From a virus: a stretch of 27,252 nucleotides of DNA. Location of the stretch: positions 1 through 27,252 of the IMG/VR virus record IMGVR_UViG_3300005664_000061; one strand, 5' to 3'. The notes under the pieces are model-generated. The model saw only the letters and a list, made by a program, of their open reading frames with translations. It searched no databases and was not told where the DNA came from. Shown here piece after piece: positions 6,131 to 15,064 of the stretch; position 1 is the first letter of the stretch, and each line of letters begins with the position of its first letter. The translations under genes and the position numbers were made by a program.

Positions 6131-8043
6131 AGCCGCCCGTCAATGATCATATCGTGAAGCCAAATAACCGCGCCGAACTGGCCCGAGCCGGGCTCAGGGT
6201 CACCGGTAACTCCGGTAAACTCAATTCCAACGGCATTCTCGTGGCTGTGACCGGTTAGCCAACTGGCTGGCGGAACTGTCCAGTTCGAAACCGTTGCTGT
6301 TGATTTGGCAATGGTTCCGCCGCCATTAATCCAACTGAATTTGATGGTATTAGTCCCGTTTTCGATAGTGGTTAGTGCCTCACCGCCGCCTAGGTGTGAT
6401 TCTGACAATGCAATTAATGCCCCAATGTCAGAGTACCGAGCATTAATAACCGTGCCGTAGCCACCCCGAGCGCCTCGGTAGGTTTTAAAGCATTGCTCTA
6501 GCGTGTCATCATAATTAGGCACTTGCGTATAACCATCGTCAACATCGGCTATTTTTAGATTTACGCCTGCTAGATACATCTGGTAATCCGCGCTGGACGG
6601 GGTTGCCGTAGGCGTTATCTCAAACGTTACTGCGGCTTGGGTAGTATCTGTGTCGATATTTACAGGAACCGCAAACCGCTGCCAGCTGCTGGTTAGCGTA
6701 ATGGGATAATTGGCAGTGGTAATTGGCGTACTAAACTCAAATAACGGCTTGTCGCCGCCGGTGAAGTTCTTCCGCTGGATGACATTAGCAACGAGCGTAT
6801 CAGCGAATGCCGTTTCTTTCTTAGCCCAAAACGACAAAATAACCCGCTTGCCACGGGCTCTAATAATGTCCTTGTTGCGAATCACATTAGATATCGTGAT
6901 TGGGTAGGTGTCTGCATCACCTATGGCCCGATTGATTTTTATCGTTTGCGGAAGCGATTGATTAGCTTCTGGGAAACTCATTGGGTCCAGCCGAGAAGCG
7001 GCAACGTTAGCCATGTCGTGATAAACACCGCTCACATAAGAATCAATCCGCCAATGGTCTGATATATAAGGAAATAAATCTAAGTTAATTTGCTTAATTG
7101 TTAATTCACTAAAGGCATCAAGAGCCCATCCATGCGAGAAAAACCCTTCCTTAGCTTCGGTATTTATCTGGAAGCATCCGTTGATTAGCAGCTCTGTCCG
7201 TGCCGTGTTTCTAGCAGCGATAATTAGCCCTTGCTCATCAATACCAAGCAGATTCAGAACCCAATATGGCCCACCAAAGGACGTTGCATTGAATATCAGC
7301 TCAAAGAATCGAGCTGGAACAATGTCATTGTCACCAATGGGAATGCCAGCACCCTTAACAACAGGATAAGAGGTTAAGCCGACCAATCCAGCGGTCATGC
7401 TGGCGTTATTAATCAGTGTTGTGGCCAACAAAACCCGCATACCATCCACATAGCCACCGGTAACATCCTGATTCGGTAGAGTGAATTTAAGGTCGCTATT
7501 GCTCGATGATGCGTGTTCCAAGCCAACCATGCGGCCAGCCTCAAAGGCTATCCGGTCTTTTCTGACGTATTGAGGGTGTGGGTTTACGGCTGTTTCGTGT
7601 GCAACCAAGGCGGCTAGTAATGCCGAATCGGTGCTAATCACCACGTTAACTGAATTTGGCGGCACCACGCTTAATGCCATCTCGTAAAACCCTACGAAGT
7701 CTACGTTAGGCGATTTAACGGCAAATGGTGGGGCGGCGGTTTTAGCGTAGACCGCGAATAGCGTAGAGCCAGCCCAAACGCCGATTGAGCCAATGTCAAG
7801 ATTAGTTAAGTGCGCGTTATCAGACCAAATGCCCGATAGTCGAATCTGTGTTGGGTTTACTCGTAGGCCGATAATTGGCACACGAACATGCTCGGATGGA
7901 ATGGCGGTTTCGGTGCCATCCGGCACAAAATAATGATCGTGAAACGATAGATGGGTTAGCTCAAGCTCAAGCCCGCCTGCATCTGCTGCAATCGCGGCGG
8001 CTTTGCCTGCATCGGTAACGGTTGGGTGTAAGACTGTTGGCAT
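6127..8043 (-). CDS. Large tail fibre protein with collar-type N-terminus and carbohydrate-binding-like region
   Basis: This 638-aa protein is preceded by GGAG about 9 bases before its ATG. Residues 1-140 (VLHPTVTDAGKAAAIAADA, LTHLSFHDHYFVPDG, SIGVWAGSTLFAVYA) match the N-terminal domain of P2-like and related tail-fibre proteins that anchors the fibre to the baseplate. Residues 149-164 contain an HETAVNPHPQYVRKDR segment, common just after this domain. The central part from about residue 285 (INGCFQIN, SDHWRIDSY, VILSFWAKKE, WQRFAVPVNI) resembles a CBM-like jellyroll seen in many fibres. The end (GHSHENAVGIEF) contains a histidine pair. Its position right after the tail protein I-like gene is the classic J-I-fibre order. 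It probably determines host attachment. Confidence 0.85.
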   Translation of the reverse strand: MPTVLHPTVTDAGKAAAIAADAGGLELELTHLSFHDHYFVPDGTETAIPSEHVRVPIIGLRVNPTQIRLSGIWSDNAHLTNLDIGSIGVWAGSTLFAVYAKTAAPPFAVKSPNVDFVGFYEMALSVVPPNSVNVVISTDSALLAALVAHETAVNPHPQYVRKDRIAFEAGRMVGLEHASSSNSDLKFTLPNQDVTGGYVDGMRVLLATTLINNASMTAGLVGLTSYPVVKGAGIPIGDNDIVPARFFELIFNATSFGGPYWVLNLLGIDEQGLIIAARNTARTELLINGCFQINTEAKEGFFSHGWALDAFSELTIKQINLDLFPYISDHWRIDSYVSGVYHDMANVAASRLDPMSFPEANQSLPQTIKINRAIGDADTYPITISNVIRNKDIIRARGKRVILSFWAKKETAFADTLVANVIQRKNFTGGDKPLFEFSTPITTANYPITLTSSWQRFAVPVNIDTDTTQAAVTFEITPTATPSSADYQMYLAGVNLKIADVDDGYTQVPNYDDTLEQCFKTYRGARGGYGTVINARYSDIGALIALSESHLGGGEALTTIENGTNTIKFSWINGGGTIAKSTATVSNWTVPPASWLTGHSHENAVGIEFTGVTGDPEPGSGQFGAVIWLHDMIIDGRL

Positions 8044-8091
8044 TGGGTTTACTCCGTTTTATTGGGTAGATTGTACCGCAAAAATCCGGCA

Positions 8092-8691
8092 TTATGGGTT
8101 TGCCAAATTGCCCGATACTATGTGAGCAACATAACCGTGGAACACTTGCCCTAAAATCACCTCGTTACTCAGCTTTTTGAATATCCGTAATTGCAGTAGG
8201 AAACGGGCTGCAACGGCAGTCCTAACGGCCTTTTGCAAGGCTTCGGGTACGTCTTCTTCAATGTCTAAATCCACAATCACGCGTGAAGTCAAAAAGTAAT
8301 CCGATTCTACTCCAGACACTTGCGCCAACGTCCGTAGATAGGTTGGGTATGGCTCGCTCTTTTTCTGCCACATCTGATTTACGTCATAGGACTCGCCCCA
8401 TAAAGCCTGTAAGTAAGCTTTTAGGAAGTGAAAACCCCGCTCTGGGTTTAGGTAGTTCCATGCTTTAAACAAATACCGGATCGAGTCTTGGCCGCTGTGC
8501 TTACGGGGAATAGCTAAGCCGTCCGCTGTCACCAATCGCTCAAGCAAAGCAATAGAACCGAGAAACGGCGCACCATAAACATTAATCTCGTCTGCAGTAG
8601 GGCGTAGGTCGTCATCGTAGATCCGCATCATAATCTGTTGCAGTTCTGATTCAGTATCGTCATAGGCTGCGCTATGTTGTAACAAATCCAT
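8092..8691 (-). CDS. Baseplate wedge / tail protein I-like
   Basis: This 199-aa protein has a strong ribosome site, GGAGG, 8 bases before the ATG. It lies between the baseplate J-like gene and the fibre gene, which is where P2-type gpI sits. Its content fits: a helical N-terminus (AAYDDTESELQQIMMRIYDDD), a middle segment (DSIRYLFKAWNYLNPERGFHFLKAYLQALWG) and a C-terminal strand and helix region ending EVILGQVFHGYVAHIVSG. In that family the protein joins the tail fibre to gpJ. Sequence similarity alone is modest, so the call rests on gene order together with length. It ends 48 bases before the fibre start. Confidence 0.65.
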   Translation of the reverse strand: MDLLQHSAAYDDTESELQQIMMRIYDDDLRPTADEINVYGAPFLGSIALLERLVTADGLAIPRKHSGQDSIRYLFKAWNYLNPERGFHFLKAYLQALWGESYDVNQMWQKKSEPYPTYLRTLAQVSGVESDYFLTSRVIVDLDIEEDVPEALQKAVRTAVAARFLLQLRIFKKLSNEVILGQVFHGYVAHIVSGNLANP

Positions 8692-8694
8692 GGG

Positions 8695-10101
8695 CTATGC
8701 CTCCACCGGCTGCACAACGATGGTTAGGCTTCCGCTGTTAATGTAGCGGTATGACTCCGGCAACAGCGGCCCAACTGGCTCGGTGATCGTGGCGGTCACA
8801 TCGGATAAAACGTCCTGCAAGGCGTGGATGCTATCAGCCAGTTTTGTGATTAGGTGTTTGTTATTTACCCGTTTACCGCCACGCTTGGCAAATGGCGAAT
8901 CTGGACCAAACTCGGCTAAAACCACATCTTGAATTGCACTAGTCACCTCGGCAGAATCATAAACCGGCGCTATGTAGGCGGTAATTTCAGCGGTTATGGC
9001 CTGCTCGTCTACCGTAACAAATTGGATTTTATAACTATCATCGGCATCCTTGATTATGGCTGTTATCTCGCTTTCAAGTAGCGGCTGTGATACGCCATCT
9101 TTCAAAGCCGTCACGAACAAGGTGTTGATATTGTCAAGGCTCGCCCCGCGTACCTCTTCCTCTTTCTGCTCATTCCAAACTGACAAAAACCGCAAGCTGG
9201 GAAGGTTTCGGCGGATCAAGAAATCGAAATTACCCTTATAAACCGCGCTGGTATCATAAAGGGATGGGTAGCTACACACTTCACGCAAAGCCGTTACTGA
9301 CATCGGGTCGGAGCCGCTGGCCATCTCTGAAAGAACCATTGATATGCGTGCATCCGCTGGGCCTGCAATGGTTTCAAACTCGAATGGACTACCTAAGCCA
9401 AGCTCGAAATACCCTTCTGTACGATAGACCTGAACCGTAAAAACCTCTGTTGCAACAGGCTGATAACCGGCAATATCTGCAATACCAAAAACCACATTGA
9501 TCCGGCGATTAATATCCGACTCCAGATGAAACACTTCATCGCCAGCGCCCACATTCATAAAGTCTTTTTTATAGGCAAAGTTTGCGCTGGTCGTGACGTT
9601 AGTTAGCTGAATGGACTCAACCAGTAAATCGCTGCTTGGAATGGGTATTTTGTAAAACGGCGTTCCAATCGTTACCGTGTGGTTAAATTGATCTAATTCA
9701 CGCTGAATGGCCGTTACTTCACCCGTGCCACCACCGGCAATCGTAGCGCCTACGGTTACCGTGTATTTCCGGCCTTGGGTGTCCAGTAGATGCCTACCGG
9801 TCAGGATCGTGACTGGTGTAGATGGATTGGCATTGCTGACAGTTAAAACCACCGTAGCAGGCTTCCCAAACGGCAATACGCCCTTAACCACTGCATCGGC
9901 CAATACGGTCATATCGCGGGCCTTGGTGAATGGCTCCGCCGCCGCAACATCTTGTTCTGCCGACATCATAGCCAAGATTGCAGCCATAGAATTAAGCTGA
10001 GCCAGCAATAGCGGATCGCCAGCGCGATATAAAGCAGCAACGGATGGGTAATCGGAAACAACCCCAGCAATGGCCTCTTGAAATTCTAAACGTGTTTTCA
10101 A
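8695..10101 (-). CDS. Baseplate J-like protein
   Basis: This 468-aa protein starts at a TTG at 10101 that overlaps the upstream stop as TTGA, with AGAGGT about 9 bases before it; the next in-frame methionine is too far in to be the start. The layout is that of the baseplate J/gp47 family: a helical N-terminus (LLLAQLNSMAAILAMMSAEQDVA), a strand-rich middle containing TVGATIAGGGTGEV and RELDQFNH, a central ALREVCSYPSLYDTSAVY region with LSVWNEQKEEEVRG, and a C-terminal mixed domain (EITAYIAPVYDSAEVTSAIQ). Proteins of this family form the wedge ring of contractile-tail baseplates. It supports the view that this phage has a contractile tail, although the sheath gene is not in the window. Confidence 0.8.
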   Translation of the reverse strand: MKTRLEFQEAIAGVVSDYPSVAALYRAGDPLLLAQLNSMAAILAMMSAEQDVAAAEPFTKARDMTVLADAVVKGVLPFGKPATVVLTVSNANPSTPVTILTGRHLLDTQGRKYTVTVGATIAGGGTGEVTAIQRELDQFNHTVTIGTPFYKIPIPSSDLLVESIQLTNVTTSANFAYKKDFMNVGAGDEVFHLESDINRRINVVFGIADIAGYQPVATEVFTVQVYRTEGYFELGLGSPFEFETIAGPADARISMVLSEMASGSDPMSVTALREVCSYPSLYDTSAVYKGNFDFLIRRNLPSLRFLSVWNEQKEEEVRGASLDNINTLFVTALKDGVSQPLLESEITAIIKDADDSYKIQFVTVDEQAITAEITAYIAPVYDSAEVTSAIQDVVLAEFGPDSPFAKRGGKRVNNKHLITKLADSIHALQDVLSDVTATITEPVGPLLPESYRYINSGSLTIVVQPVEA

Positions 10102-10388
10102 ATTCGTATTACCTCTGCTGTTTGCCCATTAACTTCAACAAAAATCCGTTTTTTGTCATTCCCTTCCGTTTGCTGGTAGATATTAACCGCATCGCCAAGC
10201 TGGGCCAAGATTGGTAGGTCTTCCTTCATCTTGGCAATATAAGCATCTGCTTCCAATGAGTTTAATGGCGCGTGCAACAATGACAGCGGGTCGCTCCCAT
10301 ACCGGCTGCCGATATAGCCGTTGGCCCTTGTTGCCATCCAATGCGCGATCATTTTCATAACGCGATCTAGATTTAGCTCTGTTGTCAT
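10098..10388 (-). CDS. Small baseplate protein, possibly gp25/W-like
   Basis: This 96-aa protein starts at the ATG at 10388 that overlaps the stop of the preceding lysin gene as ATGA; a TTG 6 bases upstream is less likely. It contains a helix (LDRVMKMIAHWMAT), an IGSRYGSDPLSLLHAP segment that could correspond to the loop before the conserved helix of gp25-type wedge proteins, and a C-terminal strand pair (RIFVEVNGQTAEVIRI). Its place directly before the J-like gene is where gpW/gp25 proteins lie in P2 and T4-like baseplate operons. I do not see the clear gp25 signature, so the assignment is tentative. Confidence 0.5.
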   Translation of the reverse strand: MTTELNLDRVMKMIAHWMATRANGYIGSRYGSDPLSLLHAPLNSLEADAYIAKMKEDLPILAQLGDAVNIYQQTEGNDKKRIFVEVNGQTAEVIRI

Positions 10389-12019
10389 GACCAATAATTC
10401 CTATTGCCTTGCCCTATGCCACCTGTGGCAATTTGAGCCAAAGATCGGTCGGTTAGATTCTGGGTTAATGGCTGAATCACACTGCTTGATTGCGCGTTGT
10501 CCGTCTTAGCCTTGGCCGGTGTCGATTCCACCGGCGTTGGCATGGTTGGTGTGCTTGGCTGTGTAGCCTTCACTGGCGCAACTTTTGCCGCTCTGCTGAC
10601 TGCAATTGCTCTGGGTAACTCTTTGGCGTAGCGGGCCAGCTCATGATCAACGTTTTGCTGCGACCATTTACCAGCCTTCTTCGGAAGGCTTGCAACGTAG
10701 GCGCTGCGGGATCCGTAGAATCGCGCTAATTGATCTTCAATGCTCAGGCCTGAAACATCGCCCATCCCTTCGTAAATGATTCTATTGCCTTTGGGGCCAT
10801 GCTGAATACTTCCGCTGAATAGGGCCGCCCTGATTGCTGGATTGGCAATATCAAGGCCAGCCTTGGCGGCAGATGGCAATAATGGTTCTAAGAACTGTTT
10901 CTTAGCTGCCCGTGTTTGCTCTAAAACAAATTCCGGATTAGCTGCAAGGCGCTTCCACTCTGCATTAAATTCGGGTGTTTCTGACGTGAGTGAGGCGAGA
11001 TTGCCGATAGCTGCCGGATTAGCGCCTTCCAGAAATTTTGCCAAGCCTCCAGTTTTGGTATTGAACTGGTACATGCCGTAATTGGTTGATTTGTTAGCAG
11101 GATCGGGATTTATTGCTCCTGCATTACCCGCCGATTCGAATTGGGCCGAAACAGCACCAACATCACCAGCATCCATGGCTGTTGTGCTAGTTGTTTTTAG
11201 GCCAAAAGCACCTTTAACTTTATTCTGCCATGTTTCATCAGTAGCGCCTTCCTTTTTGCTGCTACTACCGCCAACAGCCGCATAAGCCCCAAGTAATGCA
11301 ACGATGGTGGTTAAAAGCGCGCCTTTAATAGCCGATGGTAATCCACCAACTCTACGGGCCACGCTGCGAGTTGCATTTAGGGTGGCAGAGCCAATTGCCT
11401 TAAGGGGCTTTAGGAATCCACCTAACTCATTCAGGGTACTAATAACTGGATCTAGGCGCTCGCTACCTTGAATTGCATTGCCGATATTTCGCACCAATTC
11501 AGCCGATTGAGCTGAGCGCTCCCGACTTTCACGATCTGCCTGTCTTTGTGCTTGCAGCTCAGCTCTACGCGCTTGCTCCTCTGGACTTAATCGCTCAAAA
11601 CGTCCGTTAGAACCTCGGTTTTGGTCCGGTCTTGGCCCCCCATTCGGTGTTGGTGGTGTAGGTGGATTAACATCCACAACCGGCGGAACCGGATTAGGGT
11701 TATTGCTTTCAAACCTGCCACCAGCCCCGCGCCGTGGTGTTGGTCGTGGGTTTTGGGGCGGTACTGGCGGATTGGCATTATTAGGCGCGGGGCGAGGCCG
11801 TGGGCCTCTTGGTCCGCCTGCTGGGTTTGGCGTAGGCCCACCATTAGCACGGCGGCCACCTTGGCGGCTTTGGCGCTGACCTGCTGCCAACAGGCGCTTG
11901 ATTTCGCTAAGCTCGCCCTTTAGCTCATTAACAGCCTCAACAACCCGCTTGGTCTCTTCGATATTGAGTTCAAGCTTTTGGCCGATTAAAAACCCCTGTG
12001 GGTCTGAAGGTAATATCAT
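10385..12019 (-). CDS. Virion-associated protein with lysozyme-like domain and proline-rich linker
   Basis: This 544-aa protein starts one base after the stop of the protease-like gene. Residues 17-48 form a likely coiled coil. Residues 56-145 are rich in proline, asparagine, glycine and arginine, with a repeated GRFE-type element (GAGGRFESN and GSNGRFERL). Residues 146-175 are a charged helix. Residues 228-250 (PSAIKGALLTTIVALLGAYA) look like a membrane-spanning or buried segment. From about 288 the sequence AQFESAGNAGAINPD, NYGMYQF, GGLAKFL and SIQHGP resembles phage and VgrG-associated peptidoglycan hydrolases, with E295 as candidate catalytic acid. The C-terminus is proline- and alanine-rich. 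It probably travels in the virion and cuts the cell wall during DNA entry. Confidence 0.65.
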   Translation of the reverse strand: MILPSDPQGFLIGQKLELNIEETKRVVEAVNELKGELSEIKRLLAAGQRQSRQGGRRANGGPTPNPAGGPRGPRPRPAPNNANPPVPPQNPRPTPRRGAGGRFESNNPNPVPPVVDVNPPTPPTPNGGPRPDQNRGSNGRFERLSPEEQARRAELQAQRQADRESRERSAQSAELVRNIGNAIQGSERLDPVISTLNELGGFLKPLKAIGSATLNATRSVARRVGGLPSAIKGALLTTIVALLGAYAAVGGSSSKKEGATDETWQNKVKGAFGLKTTSTTAMDAGDVGAVSAQFESAGNAGAINPDPANKSTNYGMYQFNTKTGGLAKFLEGANPAAIGNLASLTSETPEFNAEWKRLAANPEFVLEQTRAAKKQFLEPLLPSAAKAGLDIANPAIRAALFSGSIQHGPKGNRIIYEGMGDVSGLSIEDQLARFYGSRSAYVASLPKKAGKWSQQNVDHELARYAKELPRAIAVSRAAKVAPVKATQPSTPTMPTPVESTPAKAKTDNAQSSSVIQPLTQNLTDRSLAQIATGGIGQGNRNYWS

Positions 12020-12020
12020 T

Positions 12021-12866
12021 TCAGAACCACAACCGCGCCAAAACGCGCTCTGTCAGTGATTGCTCGGAGGTTTCTGGCTGCTTTTCCTGTACTGGCTCAA
12101 CAAACATAGGCAAATCGGCGTTTTTGAAATCCACCTTGTCGAGCGTTGGCTTTATCTCGATGAAAGTTGGCTTAATTGCATCAAAGACAGGGCTTGGCTT
12201 GATATTTAGCTTTGACAGTTGTGACAAGTAAGCCTGATTTTCATCGCACGTTTTGCCAAGGCTTTCTAACAAACGGTCGTAGTCGGCCTGCAATGACGAA
12301 AGCTTGCTGCTAACACTATCCAGCGCCGCCATACACTCACTGACACCATCGAACGTCATTTCATTTTGTTGTGCTGTAGCACTGTCGAATACAACTTTAT
12401 AACCCCGATTCTCCGTGTAGTTTGGTTCATAAACATAGTCAAATCCGCCGAACTGCTCTGGTAGTCTTTTAGCACCCACTAAGCGCGTTGCGAACGCCGT
12501 ACTAAACCCACCAAGCTTGGATTTAAATAACCGTTGGGCCACGCGTCCAGCCGTGTTTTCTGCAAACTCAGCTTCGTGTTCAATAGTGCCATCAGGGTAA
12601 GCTTTTAAATAAGTCGTTACTAAAGCCGGTTCTAATGAAACTTGTTTGCCGTCAACTATGCCACCCTCAGGTGGACAGATCCCAAACTGCTCCCGTGGCC
12701 AATGGCCGTAAAACCCATGCAAATCACGCATCTTAACGCGCTCTTGCACTTCAGGGCTGTTAATGAAATTGACCATGGCGGCAGTATCAAAGTTGCGATC
12801 AACGCCACGGTGTAGGCGTTTCCGGTCGCCTAAATTAAACTTGATTACACCCGTTTTAATTCCCAT
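12021..12866 (-). CDS. Putative head maturation protease-like protein with coiled-coil tail
   Basis: This 281-aa protein starts at 12866 with a TAATG overlap of the portal stop, and AGGGGG lies about 6 bases upstream. The N-terminal 150 residues contain DLHGFYGHWPRE (H50, H55), EHEAEF (H97) and a KLGGFSTAF segment with S122. Histidines before a GGFS-type serine are the layout of prohead serine proteases, and the gene directly after portal is the usual place for one. The C-terminal half (SVSSKLSSLQADYDRLLESLG, then a region rich in K, P, D and F) is coiled coil and could serve as a scaffold. I cannot confirm the catalytic set, so a scaffold or unrelated head protein remains possible. Confidence 0.5.
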   Translation of the reverse strand: MGIKTGVIKFNLGDRKRLHRGVDRNFDTAAMVNFINSPEVQERVKMRDLHGFYGHWPREQFGICPPEGGIVDGKQVSLEPALVTTYLKAYPDGTIEHEAEFAENTAGRVAQRLFKSKLGGFSTAFATRLVGAKRLPEQFGGFDYVYEPNYTENRGYKVVFDSATAQQNEMTFDGVSECMAALDSVSSKLSSLQADYDRLLESLGKTCDENQAYLSQLSKLNIKPSPVFDAIKPTFIEIKPTLDKVDFKNADLPMFVEPVQEKQPETSEQSLTERVLARLWF

Positions 12867-14386
12867 TACATACCCCCTTGCTCTGGCTCTGGCATTTCAG
12901 CCAAGGCATCGGCTAACGTCTGTGCCGTTTCATCGTCCAGTTTGCCCAGCTTGCTTAGAATCACTTTAACGGCCTTCGTTGGCAATCCGATGGCTTTAAC
13001 TTGGTCAAGCAATTGTACCACTGCTGATGCGGTCGTAGTGGCCCGCTCTCGCGTTGATTCCCGTTCTGATTCCAGTGCTGACATAGAAGCGGCAAACACA
13101 ATTTGGTAAGGCCGCTCGCCCTCTGGAAGCGTATAGCCGTATTTGTAATACATGTGGATATCCACAATTCGGTGGAATCCTTGCTCTAATGTTGTACGAA
13201 TCACACGAGATTTCTCAGCGGCCTGTATGCTAGTTCTGAAAAAACCACCATCACCTAAACCACCGGACAGCAGGTCAGCAAAGCCCAGCATTGACATATC
13301 AGCGCCAAGGTTTCCTGACAGTATCTTGGCGTGAAACATCACGTCATCGGCTGCGTATGGCATTGAGCCGGACGTGTTAGCAAATGGTTGAATGGTAACC
13401 ATCTGCTTCTCATCATTAACGGGGAAAACGTGATAAGTCGGCTCGGTGATAGGCCGGTTTCGGCTGATTGCATCGGCGATCTTGGCTTTGGATTTCGTTA
13501 AAATGTCGATAATGCTTTTCTTAGTCTTTGCTTGCTGCTCTACCGTCATACCGGTTTGATTTAGCAATAGAATGCTTTCTGAATTGGCCGACTGTATTCG
13601 CTGACCTGTCATGCCAAGCCAAGCACCAATGAAATTATCATAAGCAAGATCGGCCGTTTCAACAAAAGAACCGCCCAACAAACTGGGCAAGATTGGTCCT
13701 TTGTTAGGGTCATCCTCCGCTAAATCCACCTTAACCGACTTATCCAGTGAGCGAATTTGCGGTATGTAAATGGTTCGAGGCATCTTAAAGCGCACCATCT
13801 GCAACACAGATAACCGCTCAATCTCATTTTTCCCAGTTGTTACGATATAACCTACGGTTTCCCCGTTCCGTTCATACGGCTGGACCAATGACGGATAAAC
13901 CGTCTCATCTGCCAGAATGCTGGTAATGCCTTTGCCCCGATCAGCATAAACCCGCGCATAGGAATCACCGAATCCGGCCGCGTTAAACGCTAAAAACGTG
14001 GCGTTCTCGTTGAATAATGCCTGTAGATCCTTCCGTATCTCATCCGCCAGCTTCTCCGCCTCTTTATTGCCTGCAATCGTGGCGGCTGGCTCAATATAAA
14101 TCATTTGGCCGGTGTCGGCATCAGCCCCAAGCGCTGCGGTTATATGGAGCTTTATTGCCGACGAAACAAACGAATTACTCAGCATTCCGTGCCATTTAGT
14201 TAAAATCTGGGCGCGACTCCGTGCGGGGAGCTCGCTAGTGCCAAGCAACATGGCCGTAGAAACGCCATCGTAATTAATGCCGAAGTCCTTTCCAGCCTGT
14301 GCGGCATTGGTCGCTGCTACCGCTTCAACGTCCCTACTTTTATTGCCAAAAATCCCACTAAAAAACCCTTTTTTCTCGGCCATCAT
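12866..14386 (-). CDS. Portal protein
   Basis: This 506-aa protein is of normal portal length. The portal is the dodecameric ring at the capsid vertex through which DNA enters and leaves. Supporting features are an N-terminal region with LTKWHGMLSNSFVSSAIKLHI, a middle region with GDSYARVYADRGKGI and ETVYPSLVQPYE, the YIVTTGKNEIERLSVLQMVRFKMPR hydrophobic segment, and LSGNLGADMSMLGFADLLSGG in the C-terminal third, near an RTTLEQGFHRIVDIH helix. These are typical of portals of large myoviruses and related phages. The ATG at 14386 overlaps the upstream stop as ATGA behind a G-rich ribosome site; a second ATG follows directly. The terminase genes lie to the right, separated only by small head genes and the inverted cassette. 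Confidence 0.8.
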   Translation of the reverse strand: MMAEKKGFFSGIFGNKSRDVEAVAATNAAQAGKDFGINYDGVSTAMLLGTSELPARSRAQILTKWHGMLSNSFVSSAIKLHITAALGADADTGQMIYIEPAATIAGNKEAEKLADEIRKDLQALFNENATFLAFNAAGFGDSYARVYADRGKGITSILADETVYPSLVQPYERNGETVGYIVTTGKNEIERLSVLQMVRFKMPRTIYIPQIRSLDKSVKVDLAEDDPNKGPILPSLLGGSFVETADLAYDNFIGAWLGMTGQRIQSANSESILLLNQTGMTVEQQAKTKKSIIDILTKSKAKIADAISRNRPITEPTYHVFPVNDEKQMVTIQPFANTSGSMPYAADDVMFHAKILSGNLGADMSMLGFADLLSGGLGDGGFFRTSIQAAEKSRVIRTTLEQGFHRIVDIHMYYKYGYTLPEGERPYQIVFAASMSALESERESTRERATTTASAVVQLLDQVKAIGLPTKAVKVILSKLGKLDDETAQTLADALAEMPEPEQGGM

Positions 14387-14889
14387 TCAGCCCCCCCTAT
14401 ACCGTTATCAATATCGCTTCGTGCTGTTATTGTATAACGTCTTGTGTATGGCGGGATCGCAATTGTTCCTTGCACGTCCGCAATCTCGAATGGAATGACA
14501 ATATCAGCACTGGGCATTGAGATAACTAGATCGTACCGCTCTGGCGTGAAGTAGTCCGGATCTGAAAGCTCTAACACACATTCTATCTGAACATTGGTTA
14601 TCGGCATCGGCGCATAATTCAGAGTTGAATTGTCGTCCAACGTGTTATTCAGACTTGCCTCATACTGCCCAAACAACATCTTGGCCTCGCCCAGCTCCGT
14701 GTATTCGTACTGACTTTCATCTTCACTTTCCAAAACCGTCAACCCGCCCAACGTAGGCAGGCCGCCAACTGTAGCGGCATCCGTGCGCGTTACAGTCTTG
14801 CGCCAGACAATACAATCAATCGAATTTGGATGGCGTAAAGTCACTTTTCTGGCGTTACGCGCAACCAGCTCAGGAACCTTGTTCAGCAT
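14383..14889 (-). CDS. 168-aa hypothetical head-region protein
   Basis: The ATG at 14889 is preceded by GGAG about 10 bases upstream and overlaps the 3' end of the 64-aa gene by 20 bases. The protein is mostly strand: DCIVWRKTVTRTD, YEYTELGEAKMLFGQY, PMPITNVQIECVLELSDPDYFTPERYDLV and a C-terminal RRYTITARSDIDNG. The last two segments look like a small beta barrel with a YDLV turn. It lies between portal and other head genes, so a head-completion or connector role is possible, but I recognise no family. Absence of long hydrophobic helices argues against a membrane protein. Confidence 0.65.
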   Translation of the reverse strand: MLNKVPELVARNARKVTLRHPNSIDCIVWRKTVTRTDAATVGGLPTLGGLTVLESEDESQYEYTELGEAKMLFGQYEASLNNTLDDNSTLNYAPMPITNVQIECVLELSDPDYFTPERYDLVISMPSADIVIPFEIADVQGTIAIPPYTRRYTITARSDIDNGIGGAE

Positions 14890-15064
14890 GTTTCAATTGC
14901 TCCGGTGTGAGTTGTGATACTGCGATATCACACAAGGTAAACATTGGCCCGCCAACTGCCGCTTGGTTTAACGCGTCAACAATGCCTTTTTTATATTGAT
15001 AATCGCCGCCTTTGACGTTGACAATAACCAGCCCAACTTCTGGGATTGTTATTTTATTAATCAT
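14870..15064 (-). CDS. 64-aa hypothetical protein
   Basis: The start ATG at 15064 overlaps the stop of the SWIM-motif gene as ATGA and has a strong AGGAGG 6-7 bases upstream, the best ribosome site in this part of the window. The product has an N-terminal strand pair (IPEVGLVIVNVKGG), a central helix (KKGIVDALNQAA) and a C-terminal helix ending PEQLKHAEQGS. No family is recognised. The ribosome site and tight junctions on both sides make it a real gene. Confidence 0.7.
   Translation of the reverse strand: MINKITIPEVGLVIVNVKGGDYQYKKGIVDALNQAAVGGPMFTLCDIAVSQLTPEQLKHAEQGS

Noticed and set aside
11587-11923. Plus- and minus-strand frames overlapping the proline-rich linker
   Set aside because: Both are produced by the biased composition of the linker codons of the virion lysin. 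Neither has a ribosome site or a fold-like sequence.
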